Assembly: GCF_900536025.1 (NCBI RefSeq)
Contig: NZ_UNOZ01000007.1
Location: 186,001 to 250,000, forward strand
From: Pseudomonas reidholzensis
GTDB taxonomy: Bacteria; Pseudomonadota; Gammaproteobacteria; Pseudomonadales; Pseudomonadaceae
Direction: 5' to 3'
Length of the DNA stretch: 64,000 nt
Shown: in pieces, positions 27,153 through 35,997 of the stretch
How the letters are laid out: each line of letters starts with the position of its first letter
Position numbering within the stretch: position 1 is the stretch's first letter
The notes under the pieces: model-generated
Databases searched by the model: none
What the model saw: only the letters and a program-made list of their open reading frames with translations
What the model was told of the DNA's origin: nothing
Made by a program: the position numbers and the translations under genes

Positions 27153-27506
27153 TGGAGGTTCTCCTCATCGGCTGGAGAGCCTTTGGAACATTCACGCGGC
27201 AGGCCATCAGGTGGCACAGATCCGTATTCTTATGATTGTTCTGTCAGGCAGAATGTCGTTCTGTTAATAGTATTCGCGCCGATTTCTCATGCTGTCAATC
27301 CCCGCACGTCTGCGATCACATTCCTTGCCGCGAGCGATGCCTGTGGGCGAATACGGCTTGACATCAGCCAATGAACTTTGAAAAAGTGTTTCGCACAAAG
27401 CAACACTGTTCTATCAGATGGAACGGTGATTACAAGAAATCGTGTCTTGCATGGTCAGCCGTCACCTAAGATGGTTGCAGTGCTACACCCCTTGCTGGAG
27501 CAGCCA
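27153..27506. other. Divergent control region between lyase and lactonase genes
   Basis: 354 bases without a supported gene. It holds the operator array 27239-27263 and a weaker partial match (AGCAACACTGTTCTA) at 27399-27413. Frames running into the lactonase from 27378 lack a ribosome site. It probably houses promoters for both directions. Confidence 0.6.
27239..27263. promoter_or_regulatory. IclR-type operator array of three alternating half-sites
   Basis: Half-sites TTCTG (27239), CAGAA (27249) and TTCTG (27259) alternate at 10-base spacing, forming two overlapping palindromes. The CAGAA-N5-TTCTG unit matches the palindrome in front of the IclR gene. It lies about 90 bases upstream of the lyase start. 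Confidence 0.62.
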
Positions 27507-28433
27507 ATGAGCCTGTACGCCCCTCCCCAGGACCTGCAAACCGAAGTGTTCAGCCGCATGCCGGAGAAATTCTGGCGCGAGGGTGACTCAGATTGGGTGC
27601 GGGCCAACAAACCTGGCCAGCGCATCAGTTGCTTCCTGGAAGGCCCGTCGTTCGACAACGCCGGAAATCTCTACGTGACTGATATCCCGTACGGTCGGAT
27701 CTTCCGCATTTCCCCAGCGGGACACTGGGAGCTGGTGGTCGAGTACGACGGCTGGCCAAACGGGTTGAAAATCCATGCGGATGGCCGAGTCTTTGTCGCC
27801 GACTACAAACGCGGCATTCTCGTGCTCGACCCTCGGAGCAAGACTATCGAGCCGTTCCTGACCCATCGCCGCAGCGAGGGCTTCAAGGGGGTTAACGACC
27901 TGTTCTTCGATCAGGCTGGGCATCTGTACTTCACGGATCAGGGCCAGACAGGCATGCATGACCCGTCCGGTCGGGTGTTCCGCTACGATCTGCAACAGCA
28001 GCGGTTGGACTGCCTGATCGATAACGGACCAAGCCCGAACGGCCTGGTGATGGATCTGCACGAGAACGCCCTGCTGGTAGCGATGACGCGCGGCAATGCG
28101 GTCTGGAGGCTGCCGATCCAGCAGGACGGCGCCACCACCAAGGTCGGTGTATTCACCGCCCTGGCAGGCGGGGTCAGCGGCGCGGATGGCATGGCGCTCG
28201 ATGATGAGGGCAATCTGTATGTCTGCGATGCCGGCAATGGCTGCGTCTGGGTCTTTGATCCGCATGCCGTGCCGCTGTACCGGATCCGTGCCTGCACTGC
28301 CGGCAAGACCGTTACCAACCTCGCCTTCGGCGGCGAAAACAACCGCACACTGTTTATCACCGAATCGGCCACTGGCCACATCCTGAAAGTGACCCTGCCT
28401 CACGCAGGCAAAACGCTCTTCTCACACACCTGA
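27507..28433 (+). CDS. SMP-30/gluconolactonase family lactonase
   Basis: 308 aa from ATG 27507 (MSLYAPPQDLQTEVFSRMP), preceded by CTGGAG at six bases; an earlier ATG at 27378 would add 43 unlikely residues. The six-bladed propeller motifs are GPSFDNAGNLYVTDIPYGRI, GVNDLFFDQAGHLYFTDQG (metal-binding Asn and Asp), NGLVMDLHENALLVA and DGMALDDEGNLYVCDAG. Such enzymes open sugar or organic acid lactones with a divalent metal. It faces the lyase operon across the shared control region and precedes the CitMHS transporter. Confidence 0.88.
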   Translation: MSLYAPPQDLQTEVFSRMPEKFWREGDSDWVRANKPGQRISCFLEGPSFDNAGNLYVTDIPYGRIFRISPAGHWELVVEYDGWPNGLKIHADGRVFVADYKRGILVLDPRSKTIEPFLTHRRSEGFKGVNDLFFDQAGHLYFTDQGQTGMHDPSGRVFRYDLQQQRLDCLIDNGPSPNGLVMDLHENALLVAMTRGNAVWRLPIQQDGATTKVGVFTALAGGVSGADGMALDDEGNLYVCDAGNGCVWVFDPHAVPLYRIRACTAGKTVTNLAFGGENNRTLFITESATGHILKVTLPHAGKTLFSHT

Positions 28434-28538
28434 ACTGAACCCGTCAGCACACCTATGCGCAACCGCGTAGGCGTTCGCTCGTCGAGAGGTTGAGGGCGCA
28501 AAAGTCTTCACTATAAAACAGATAAAACGAGGGACTTG

Positions 28539-29825
28539 ATGATCACGATCCTGAGCTACACGATGATCGTTTGCTTCATGTACTTGATCATGTCGAAGCG
28601 GCTCTCACCGCTGGTGGCATTGATCGTCGTACCCATTGCGTTTGCCTGTGTCGCCGGTCATGCAGGCGAGCTCGGCCCGATGATGTTTGATGGCCTCAAG
28701 ATGCTCGCGCCAACGGGCATCATGTTGACGTTCGCGATCCTCTATTTCTGCATGATGACCGACGCCGGGCTGTTCAACCCACTCATCGAAGCCGTCCTTC
28801 GGATGGTCAAAGGGGACCCGCTGAAGATCGTCCTGGGCACTGCGGTACTGGGCATTTGCGTTGGCCTGGATGGCGACGGCGCCACCACCTACATCATCAC
28901 CACCGCCGCCCTATTGCCGCTCTACCGGCGCACCGGGATCCGTCCACAAGTGATGGCGACAGTGCTGTTGCTGACGATCGGCGTCATGAACATCCTGCCT
29001 TGGGCAGGCCCGTTCTCGCGCGCTGCCAGCGCCATGCATGTGGACATCACCGAGCTGTTCGTGGAGATGCTGCCCATCATGCTGGCGGGGCTGGCTTGGG
29101 TCCTGGTGGCAGCGACTGTGCTGGGCCGCCAGGAGCGTAAACGGCTCGGCGTAGCGCAGATCGATCTGCATCAGTTGCTGGCAGAACTGGAGCAGTCCAA
29201 GCTCACCGGTTGGCGCTTTGGCTTCAGTGCGCTGCTGACCGTCGCCTTGATTGCCTTGATGATGCTGAACATCATGCCGCTGCCGATCCTGTTCATGGTC
29301 GCCTTCGGCCTCGGGCTGCTAATCAACTACCCCACCTTGCAGGCGCAGAAGGAGGTCATCGACAAATATGCGGGGAGCGTCCTGTCGGTCACCTTGCTGA
29401 TCTTTGCAGCGGGCATCTTTGTCGGGGTGATGTCAGGCACCGGGATGGTCAAGGCTGTTTCCGACAGCCTGGTGCAGATCATTCCTCAGTCTACCGGCCA
29501 TTACATGTCGGTCTTCACCGCCTTCATCAGCATGCCATTCACCTATATCCTGACCAATGATGCTTTCTATTTCGGCATCCTGCCGATTCTGGCAGAGACT
29601 GCCGCGCACTACGGGATTGATGGAAAAGAGATGGCCATCGCAGGGTTGATTGGCCAGCCGGTGCACCTGCTGAGCCCGTTGGTTGCATCGACCTACCTAC
29701 TGTGCGGCCTGCTCAACGTGGACTACGGGGATAACCAACGCGCCTCGATTGGGTGGAGTATTGGTACCTGCCTGGTCATGTTCGTCGCGGCCGTAGTCTT
29801 CGGCTCGATAACGGTTTTTGCCTAG
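28539..29825 (+). CDS. CitMHS family citrate/hydroxycarboxylate transporter
   Basis: 428 aa with about 12 membrane helices. Typical stretches are MSKRLSPLVALIVVPIAFA, FAILYFCMMTDAGLFNPLIE, GLDGDGATTYIITTAALLPLYRR (shortened here: GLDGDGATTYIITTAALLP) and NDAFYFGILPILAE. CitMHS carriers take up metal-citrate complexes or related hydroxy-di/tricarboxylates with protons. The ATG near 28539 has GAGGG about five bases upstream; a TTG one codon earlier is possible. It follows the lactonase by about 105 bases and supports a hydroxy-polycarboxylate substrate for the whole locus. Confidence 0.9.
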   Translation: MITILSYTMIVCFMYLIMSKRLSPLVALIVVPIAFACVAGHAGELGPMMFDGLKMLAPTGIMLTFAILYFCMMTDAGLFNPLIEAVLRMVKGDPLKIVLGTAVLGICVGLDGDGATTYIITTAALLPLYRRTGIRPQVMATVLLLTIGVMNILPWAGPFSRAASAMHVDITELFVEMLPIMLAGLAWVLVAATVLGRQERKRLGVAQIDLHQLLAELEQSKLTGWRFGFSALLTVALIALMMLNIMPLPILFMVAFGLGLLINYPTLQAQKEVIDKYAGSVLSVTLLIFAAGIFVGVMSGTGMVKAVSDSLVQIIPQSTGHYMSVFTAFISMPFTYILTNDAFYFGILPILAETAAHYGIDGKEMAIAGLIGQPVHLLSPLVASTYLLCGLLNVDYGDNQRASIGWSIGTCLVMFVAAVVFGSITVFA

Positions 29826-30121
29826 GGATGGTCTGAAATAGCCGGAGGCTCTCCTGCTATCGAGCGGTCAGCGCTTCACGAAAACGACGCGCTCCGAAAA
29901 ATGTGCATCGAGCAGCAAAGCGGAAGGCCGACTCGGCAAGCAGTACTTCATCTACCTGGCTGCATCGGACGAATATCGATGCCCTGCGGGCCAGTTGCTG
30001 GCTCGGTTCTCTCAGTCATCCAGCAAACGAATAACGCATGTGCAGACATGTGATTTCCATAGCCACTGTGGATTAGAGACTATTTGCCTATCGAAATCAG
30101 TCATCTCCAAAGGGGAATGCC

Positions 30122-30628
30122 ATGTTCAGTAAGGCAGTAGCGCTCGCACTTGTCCCGGTGGGGACCGCATTGCTGGCAGGCGCAATCCTGCCCTTCCAGG
30201 CCGCCAGTAACGCAGCAGTGGGCCGGGCCTTGGGGCACCCGCTTTGGGGGGCGTTGACCTCGTTGATGGTCAGCGCCGTCGTGGTGGTGATTGCCCTGTT
30301 GGTCCTGCGGGTATCCGCGCCTGATGTGCACAAGGCCTTGCAGGGATCCTGGTGGTTATGGATCGGCGGCATTCTGGGCGCCGTGTATGTCGGCAGCGCA
30401 ACGGCAATCACGCCCCAGCTGGGGGCTAGCGGATTCCTGATGCTGGTTGTCGCGGGACAGATCGTGGCGTCTGTCCTGGTTGACCATTTCGGGTTGATGG
30501 GGCTGTCCAACAAACCGATCACGTTCACGCGACTGGCAGGTGTGGTGCTCATCTTTGCGGGTGTGTGGCTGGTTCAGGGCCTTGGCACGCCAACAGTTGC
30601 GAGCAGCGCTAGCCAGATCAGTCAGTAA
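30122..30628 (+). CDS. DMT family (YdcZ/DUF606) small membrane transporter
   Basis: 168 aa with five predicted helices in the DUF606 (YdcZ) arrangement: GTALLAGAILPFQAASNAAV, then WLWIGGILGAVYVGSATAIT, GASGFLMLVVAGQIVASVLVD and LAGVVLIFAGVWLVQGLG. YdcZ proteins are half-sized drug/metabolite transporters that dimerise. AAAGGGGAATGCC carries the ribosome site just before the ATG. It is probably paired with the convergent LysR only by position. Substrate unknown. Confidence 0.82.
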   Translation: MFSKAVALALVPVGTALLAGAILPFQAASNAAVGRALGHPLWGALTSLMVSAVVVVIALLVLRVSAPDVHKALQGSWWLWIGGILGAVYVGSATAITPQLGASGFLMLVVAGQIVASVLVDHFGLMGLSNKPITFTRLAGVVLIFAGVWLVQGLGTPTVASSASQISQ

Positions 30629-30715
30629 TACGCCCTACCCGCTCATGAAGAACTGGAACGGTTCAGACTCAAGGCAGGCGATACAAGATGAACTTCGTAA
30701 AACTTCAGCGTGATG

Positions 30716-31621
30716 TCAGCTGAGCTGAGCGCACTCGAACACGGCTTCCCGCAGCCAGCGGTGCGCGGCATCACCCGCTTTCCTGGCGTGCCAGGCTTGT
30801 CGATAGGCGAACCGCGGGAGATCAATGGGCGGTTGGAACTGGCGCAGCGATTTATGCTTACGCATCGGGCCTACTGCGCGGCTGGCAACCGTGAGAATCA
30901 GATCGGTACCCGCAAGCACTTCAACCGCCGCACTCCAGTGCGGCAATGCCAGGGCAATGTGACGCTTCAACCCCCGACTGGCCAACGCCTGCTCGATCTC
31001 ATCGTTCGCATCGGGGCGCAGCGCGAGCATCACATGCGGGCGCGACAACCAATCGTCCAGTGACAGACCACCCTGCGCTGGCAGTACCTGTTTATCAGCA
31101 AGGCTGATGAAGCCCTCTGAAAATAGATCCTGAAGCGCAATGGCAGGCGGAACCTCGGGAAAGAGGCCCAGCGCCAGGTCGACTTCACCGTCCAACAGCT
31201 GAGAAATCATCATTTCTCGACTGGCCTGGCTGATAGCCAGATCAATACCCGGTGCCTCGTTGCGGATCTTGCGGGTCAGCGCGGGCAAAAGGATTTTTGC
31301 TGCATAGTCCGAGAGCGACAATCGAAAACGGCCCTTCGCCGTCGCTGGCTCGAATGCCGGGGCGCCCAGCAGCGAGTTCAGATGGCCCAAGGCATCCTCG
31401 AGCGGCCGAGCCAGCGCTTGCGCCCTCGCCGTCAAAACCATCGCCCCGTTTCGCCGAATGAGCAATGGATCGTCGAAATGGGCTCTGAGCAACCCGAGTG
31501 CATGGCTGACGGCAGGCTGGCTTTTATGCAGCCGGACAGAGGCTCGCGTGACGTGTTTCTCAGCCAATAACGCATGAAGCGTTACCAGCATGTTGAGGTC
31601 GATTCTGCGCAGCTCATCCAT
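30716..31621 (-). CDS. LysR family transcriptional regulator (NodD/PcpR-like)
   Basis: 301 aa from ATG 31621 (MDELRRIDLNMLVTLHALLA); a TTG 12 codons earlier is possible. The HTH holds VTRASVRLHKSQPAVSHALG. The effector part has FRLSLSDYAAKILLPALTRK and VDLALGLFPEVP, the pattern of the LinR/NahR/NodD subgroup. It is divergent from a GNAT acetyltransferase gene at 31772 and convergent with YdcZ. Its target is most likely the GNAT gene. Confidence 0.87.
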   Translation of the reverse strand: MDELRRIDLNMLVTLHALLAEKHVTRASVRLHKSQPAVSHALGLLRAHFDDPLLIRRNGAMVLTARAQALARPLEDALGHLNSLLGAPAFEPATAKGRFRLSLSDYAAKILLPALTRKIRNEAPGIDLAISQASREMMISQLLDGEVDLALGLFPEVPPAIALQDLFSEGFISLADKQVLPAQGGLSLDDWLSRPHVMLALRPDANDEIEQALASRGLKRHIALALPHWSAAVEVLAGTDLILTVASRAVGPMRKHKSLRQFQPPIDLPRFAYRQAWHARKAGDAAHRWLREAVFECAQLS

Positions 31622-31771
31622 GCAATGAATACTCGAGTCGCTAGCCAGTGAGTTCAATCAAAATAACACATGAACAGGCACCTACGCCGTCACGGCCAAG
31701 CCATTGCAAAGACGTCTGAAGGTGCCATAGGCTGCTTACTTTCGACCGATGCTACTGACGCTGGAGAAACG

Positions 31772-32263
31772 ATGAGCGAATCACAAGGATGTGTAGGGTT
31801 TTCCGGTCTGGAGTGTCGGCCTGTTGGGCCTTCGGACGCAGAAATGATCAGCGCGCATCGCCAGGAAATGTTCCTTGAGGCGGGTGGGGATCCTGAAAAC
31901 CTGCAGCTCATGACTCAGCACTTTCGCCCCTGGCTGGAGGAGCGGCTCGGTGATGGTCGGTATTACGGATTCAAACTCCTGGACGGCGATCAACCGGTCG
32001 CAGCCATTGGCCTGATGAGCATTGATTGGCCTCCCCATCCATCGCACCCAACCCTGGACAAGCGTGGGTACGTGTTGAATGTGTTCGTCCAGCCGGCCTA
32101 CCGCCGCCGAGGCCTGGCGTCGGCCTTGATGCAAGCTGCTGACGCCGAGTTCGCTCGCCGAGGCATCACCTTCGCAGTCTTGCACGCCACCGAGACGGGC
32201 AAACCGGTGTATGAGCAAAGCGGTTGGGCGGGGACATCGGAAATGGCCAAATTCATTAGTTGA
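31772..32263 (+). CDS. GNAT family N-acetyltransferase
   Basis: 163 aa from ATG 31772, with CTGGAG six bases upstream. The acetyl-CoA site is LNVFVQPAYRRRGLASALMQ, the Q/RxxGxG/A signature. The N-terminal segment SDAEMISAHRQEMFLEAGGD and the C-terminal HATETGKPVYEQSGW are usual for small-molecule acetylases of the phosphinothricin/aminoglycoside type. Substrate unknown. Confidence 0.87.
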   Translation: MSESQGCVGFSGLECRPVGPSDAEMISAHRQEMFLEAGGDPENLQLMTQHFRPWLEERLGDGRYYGFKLLDGDQPVAAIGLMSIDWPPHPSHPTLDKRGYVLNVFVQPAYRRRGLASALMQAADAEFARRGITFAVLHATETGKPVYEQSGWAGTSEMAKFIS

Positions 32264-32331
32264 TGGTGACCGCTTTCGACCCAAAGCTGCCCTTCGAAAA
32301 ATACGCGGCGCATTCACACCCCCCCCTAGGC

Positions 32332-33438
32332 TTATGGAACCTGCAAAGCTTGCATGGCCTGGCTCAGCGGATGAAAGGCCGCGCGGGTCCCTTCCCCGTC
32401 GGCGTAGCCAAACACCCCCGCCGGGCAGTAACGGCCGTCATCCCAGCCTGGATAATCCAAAAAGGGGTACCAGCAGAGCCCATGCACTGCAATGCCCCGC
32501 GCCCGGGCAAAGGCCAGCTGCTCGGCCACATAGGCCAGCCACGGCACCCGCTGATCACCCTCCGCCCCGGTTTCGGCCAGTAGCAGCGGGCGCTTGTAAC
32601 GCCACCAGACCTCGGCCAGCATGCCCACCAGCGGCCGATAGCCCGGTTCGCCGCGACACACTCGCTCGCCATCGAGGAACCACTGGTTCTGTGGGTAGTA
32701 ATTGACGCCCAGAATGTCCAGGTACTCTTCCCTTCCGCCCAGCCCCGGCCATTGTCGCCCTGCCAGCAGGTCCCAGGCTTCGAATTGGGACAGCCTGTAG
32801 GCCTCGGCTGCTTTGATTTCGTCTGCCCTGCTCGTAGCCGCGAGCACATTGATCAACGGATCGCACTGGACGAACCGCGCCTGAGGCGCATGCCGGCGTA
32901 CGGCGTCGATGGCGGCGATGCTGGCCCGCACCAATTGATGCTTGAGCTCTTGCCCGCGCCCGTGGGCACCAGGGTTGAAGTAGCCGACCTGGCCGCCCGC
33001 CCAGCTCCAGAACGATATCTCATTGATCGGCGACAAAAACGGCACCGCCACGCCTTCCGACACCATCACTTGGGCCACGGCCCCCGCAAACCGCGCGAAG
33101 CGTTCGACGAAGCTCGGGCTCCAGACGTCGACACCGTCCGGGTAGCCGTAATGCGCCAGGTCCCAGATCACCTGCAGATTGCACGCCCGGGCCGCCCGTA
33201 ACATCGGCAGGAAACTGCTCCAGTCGTAATGCCCGGGACGGGGTTCGATCAGGTGCCAGCGCAAACCGTCACGGGCGCAGCCGATACCCAAGGCCGCCAG
33301 GCCCTGGTAATCCTGTAGGGCCCAGCGAGCGTGCCCGGTGCTGGCGAGCACATCGACCCGCTGGCCGTCACCGCGGCGCTGGCTGGCGCATTCGTAACCA
33401 GCCATCAAAAACGAGCGGAATGGGCTCTCGGCGGTCAT
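32332..33438 (-). CDS. Clan GH-A glycoside hydrolase (GH1-like beta-glycosidase)
   Basis: 368 aa, a TIM barrel with the acid/base Glu in FLSPINEISFWSW and the nucleophile Glu in RPLLLAETGAEGDQRVPWL. GVNYYPQNQWFLDGERV and VIWDLAHYGYPDGVDVWSP resemble GH1 and related barrels, but the protein is shorter than classical GH1 enzymes (about 450 aa). No signal peptide, so it acts in the cytoplasm. Its start overlaps the stop of the UDP-galactopyranose mutase gene by four bases. It is the last gene of the catalase-galactofuranose operon. Confidence 0.8.
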   Translation of the reverse strand: MTAESPFRSFLMAGYECASQRRGDGQRVDVLASTGHARWALQDYQGLAALGIGCARDGLRWHLIEPRPGHYDWSSFLPMLRAARACNLQVIWDLAHYGYPDGVDVWSPSFVERFARFAGAVAQVMVSEGVAVPFLSPINEISFWSWAGGQVGYFNPGAHGRGQELKHQLVRASIAAIDAVRRHAPQARFVQCDPLINVLAATSRADEIKAAEAYRLSQFEAWDLLAGRQWPGLGGREEYLDILGVNYYPQNQWFLDGERVCRGEPGYRPLVGMLAEVWWRYKRPLLLAETGAEGDQRVPWLAYVAEQLAFARARGIAVHGLCWYPFLDYPGWDDGRYCPAGVFGYADGEGTRAAFHPLSQAMQALQVP

Positions 33439-34613
33439 TTGCCGGCGGCCACGCTGACCTGCTCCTCAGCCAGCGTCGCCTGCTCGATGCGCTGGTAGAG
33501 CGCCAGCGCCTGCCCCACCACCTGGTCCATGTTGTAGTACTTGTAAGTGCCCAGCCGGCCCAGAAACGTGACTCCTGGCGTGGCATCGGCCAGCGCCTTG
33601 TAGCGCTGATACAGCTCGGCGTTGGCCTTGCGTGGGATGGGGTAGTACGGATCGCCCTCGGCGCAGGGGAACTCGTAGCTGATGCTGGTCATGGGATGGA
33701 CCTGACCGGTCAGGTGTTTGTACTCGGTAATCCGCGTGTAGGGCACTGTGGGGTCCGGGTAATTGACCACCGCCACCGGCTGGAACTGTGACTGCGGCAG
33801 GGTCTCATGGGCGAACCGCAATGATCGGTAGGGCAAGCGCCCCAGGCAGAAGCCGAAGTACTCGTCGATGGGACCGCAGAAGATGACGTGGCGAAAGCGC
33901 GAGCGCTCACGCACCGTGGTGAAATCAACCCCCAGCAGCACCTCGATGCCCGGTTGGTCGAGCATCCGCTCGAACAGCGCCGTGTAACCGTGCAGCGGCA
34001 TCATCTGCAGGCTATCGGTAAAGTACCGGTCATCACGGTTGGTTCGCGTGGGCACCCTGGCGGTCACCGACTTGTCCAGTTGTGAAGGGTCCAGGCCCCA
34101 TTGCTTGCGGGTATAACCCTGAAAGAACTTTTCGTACAGCTCGCGGCCGATCTGGTTGATTACCACGTCCTCGGAGGTGCGGATCATGCTCACCGGCTCC
34201 GCGCGCTGGGCCAGAAACGTCTCGGCCTCGGCTTCGTTCATCGACAGGCCGAACAGCCCGTTGAGCGTGTCCAGGTTGATCGGGATCGGCAACAGATGCC
34301 CGTCCACCTGGGCCAGCACGCGATGCTCATAGACACGCCACTGGGTGAAGCGCGACAGGTAATCGACAATCCGTTGGGCATTGGTGTGGAAGATATGGGG
34401 GCCATAGCGATGCACCATCACCCCCGCCGCGTCGAGGTGGTCGTAGGCGTTGCCCCCGACGTGATCGCGACGGTCGATCAACAGCACGCGCTTGCCGGCC
34501 CCGGCGGCCAGCCGCTCGGCTATGACGCTGCCGGCAAAACCGGCGCCGACGATCAGATAGTCATAGGGCTCGCAGGCTGTGGTTTGCAGACGCTCTAGCG
34601 TGATCTGAAACAT
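33435..34613 (-). CDS. glf: UDP-galactopyranose mutase
   Basis: 392 aa from ATG 34613, with AAGGAG eight bases upstream. The FAD motif is LIVGAGFAGSVIAERLA, and YGPHIFHTNAQRIVDYL and GGNAYDHLD are the family's fixed sequences. NYPDPTVPYTRITEYKHLTG holds active-site residues, and the end is GRLGTYKYYNMDQVVGQAL. The enzyme turns UDP-galactopyranose into UDP-galactofuranose, the donor for furanose-containing glycans. It overlaps the glycosyltransferase gene by 19 bases and the glycosidase by four, so all are one transcription unit. Presence beside a catalase is unusual. Confidence 0.94.
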   Translation of the reverse strand: MFQITLERLQTTACEPYDYLIVGAGFAGSVIAERLAAGAGKRVLLIDRRDHVGGNAYDHLDAAGVMVHRYGPHIFHTNAQRIVDYLSRFTQWRVYEHRVLAQVDGHLLPIPINLDTLNGLFGLSMNEAEAETFLAQRAEPVSMIRTSEDVVINQIGRELYEKFFQGYTRKQWGLDPSQLDKSVTARVPTRTNRDDRYFTDSLQMMPLHGYTALFERMLDQPGIEVLLGVDFTTVRERSRFRHVIFCGPIDEYFGFCLGRLPYRSLRFAHETLPQSQFQPVAVVNYPDPTVPYTRITEYKHLTGQVHPMTSISYEFPCAEGDPYYPIPRKANAELYQRYKALADATPGVTFLGRLGTYKYYNMDQVVGQALALYQRIEQATLAEEQVSVAAGK

Positions 34614-35767
34614 TCGACCTGCTCCTTCATGGCATTGCAGGTGGCGTCCCATGACATGCCCTTCAGCGCCGCGTCGGCGTGCGCCGCCACGTGGCCGTCG
34701 GCCTTGGCGGCCAGGGCGCACTCCACGGCCTCGATAAACGCCGGTGCGTCCTCGGCGATGGTGACCACTGCACAGTCGCCGTAGCGGCTCACCACGTCAC
34801 GGATGGGCGTGGACACCACCGGGCACCCGCCGGCCAGGTACTCCGGGGTCTTGGTCGGGCTGATGTAACGGGTGGACGCGTTGAGGGCAAAGGGCATCAA
34901 CGCCACCTCCCAACCAGACAGGTAGGCAGGCAACTGCGCGTATGACTTCGCCCCCAAGTAGTGAATGTTGGCGTAGCGGGGCAAGCTCGCCGGGTCGATC
35001 TTGACCACCGGCCCGATCAGCACGACCTGCCATTGCGGCTGCTGCCGCGCCAGCTCGGCCACCAGTTCGATGTCGAAACGCTCATCGATCACCCCGAAGA
35101 AACCCAGCCGCGGGTGGCCGATCGAGGCCTGGTCAGCCGGCTCCGGCAGACCCTCGCGCGCCGCGGCGAAGTGCTCGATATCGACACTGCTGGGCATCGC
35201 GTGGGCATTGCCGTGCTGGCGTCGCTTGGCTTCCCACAGGCTATAGCCCCCGGTGAACACCACATCCGCCCGGGCCATCAGGCGTCGCTCGTTGTCGATC
35301 AGTTCCGGCGGTGCGCCAAGAAAGGCCGACAGCTCATCCATGCAATCGAAGACGGTCACCTGCGCCTGCAGGTGGTCGGTGAACACCAGGCTCATGGGCG
35401 TGAGGTACCACAGCAGCAATTCGCTCAAGGGTTGGCGGGCCAGGTATCCATCGAGCAGTTCGCGCTGGGCCGCTGTGATCTGCTGCGGGCTCAGCCCGTG
35501 TGGCAAATGCGGGACCAGCACGTGGACACCGCGGACCGGTGAAGACACGTCCAGGTGCAGGGCCACGCTACCGAACACCGGCTCCTCGAAAAACACGACA
35601 TCGTAGCTGTGGCGCAACCGCGACATCACATGCTGCGGTCGCTGGTAGACAAAGCCCCAGCGTAGGTGGGACAGGCACAACAGTGTCGGACGAGCCGCCG
35701 CCGTGCGCGGACGAGCATTGGCCAAGGGAGATGAAGAAATCGATTGAGGCTGCGCCTGAATATTCAT
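34595..35767 (-). CDS. Glycosyltransferase, GT4/GT-B-like
   Basis: 390 aa from ATG 35767. The N-terminal half contains LCLSHLRWGFVYQRPQHVMSR, a motif found in GT-B enzymes linked to UDP-galactopyranose mutase. The C-terminal half contains LGFFGVIDERFDIELVAELA, VVLIGPVVKIDP and SPTKTPEYLAGGCPVVST, the donor-sugar site. It is a cytoplasmic enzyme, probably using UDP-galactofuranose from the next gene. Its start forms an ATGA overlap with the stop of the preceding small gene. Confidence 0.87.
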   Translation of the reverse strand: MNIQAQPQSISSSPLANARPRTAAARPTLLCLSHLRWGFVYQRPQHVMSRLRHSYDVVFFEEPVFGSVALHLDVSSPVRGVHVLVPHLPHGLSPQQITAAQRELLDGYLARQPLSELLLWYLTPMSLVFTDHLQAQVTVFDCMDELSAFLGAPPELIDNERRLMARADVVFTGGYSLWEAKRRQHGNAHAMPSSVDIEHFAAAREGLPEPADQASIGHPRLGFFGVIDERFDIELVAELARQQPQWQVVLIGPVVKIDPASLPRYANIHYLGAKSYAQLPAYLSGWEVALMPFALNASTRYISPTKTPEYLAGGCPVVSTPIRDVVSRYGDCAVVTIAEDAPAFIEAVECALAAKADGHVAAHADAALKGMSWDATCNAMKEQVECFRSR

Positions 35768-35991
35768 TGGGCTGTCCGCCTTGGAGGAGTGTTGCCAGTG
35801 GCACTGGAGGATCGCGAAGGCTCGGGCAAGTCGTTGGCAAGCAATGTCCCGACCCCGAAAACGGTCAATGCGGCTCTTACCCGCAATGCCCTGCACGCCA
35901 GGCGCGACTCCATTTCAAAATCCGCCAGGGCCTCGCACAACACCTGTTCGAGGCCCTGTTTGGCTTTGTCACGCTTTACCGGAGTGGGCAT
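35764..35991 (-). CDS. Small hypothetical protein (75 aa) between Mn catalase and glycosyltransferase
   Basis: The frame MPTPVKRDKAKQGLEQVLCE... fills the gap between the catalase stop (six bases away) and the glycosyltransferase. Its TGA overlaps that gene's ATG as ATGA, a classic coupling arrangement. Residues 1-35 look helical and charged, a short hydrophobic stretch (AALTVFGVGTLLA) follows, and the tail is polar. No family is recognised. The tight packing argues for a real gene, but no homology could be checked. Confidence 0.5.
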   Translation of the reverse strand: MPTPVKRDKAKQGLEQVLCEALADFEMESRLACRALRVRAALTVFGVGTLLANDLPEPSRSSSATGNTPPRRTAQ

Positions 35992-35997
35992 GGTGGG

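Noticed and set aside
27378..27506. Upstream start of the lactonase at 27378
   Set aside because: No ribosome site there and the added 43 residues match nothing in the SMP-30 fold; ATG 27507 has CTGGAG at the right distance.
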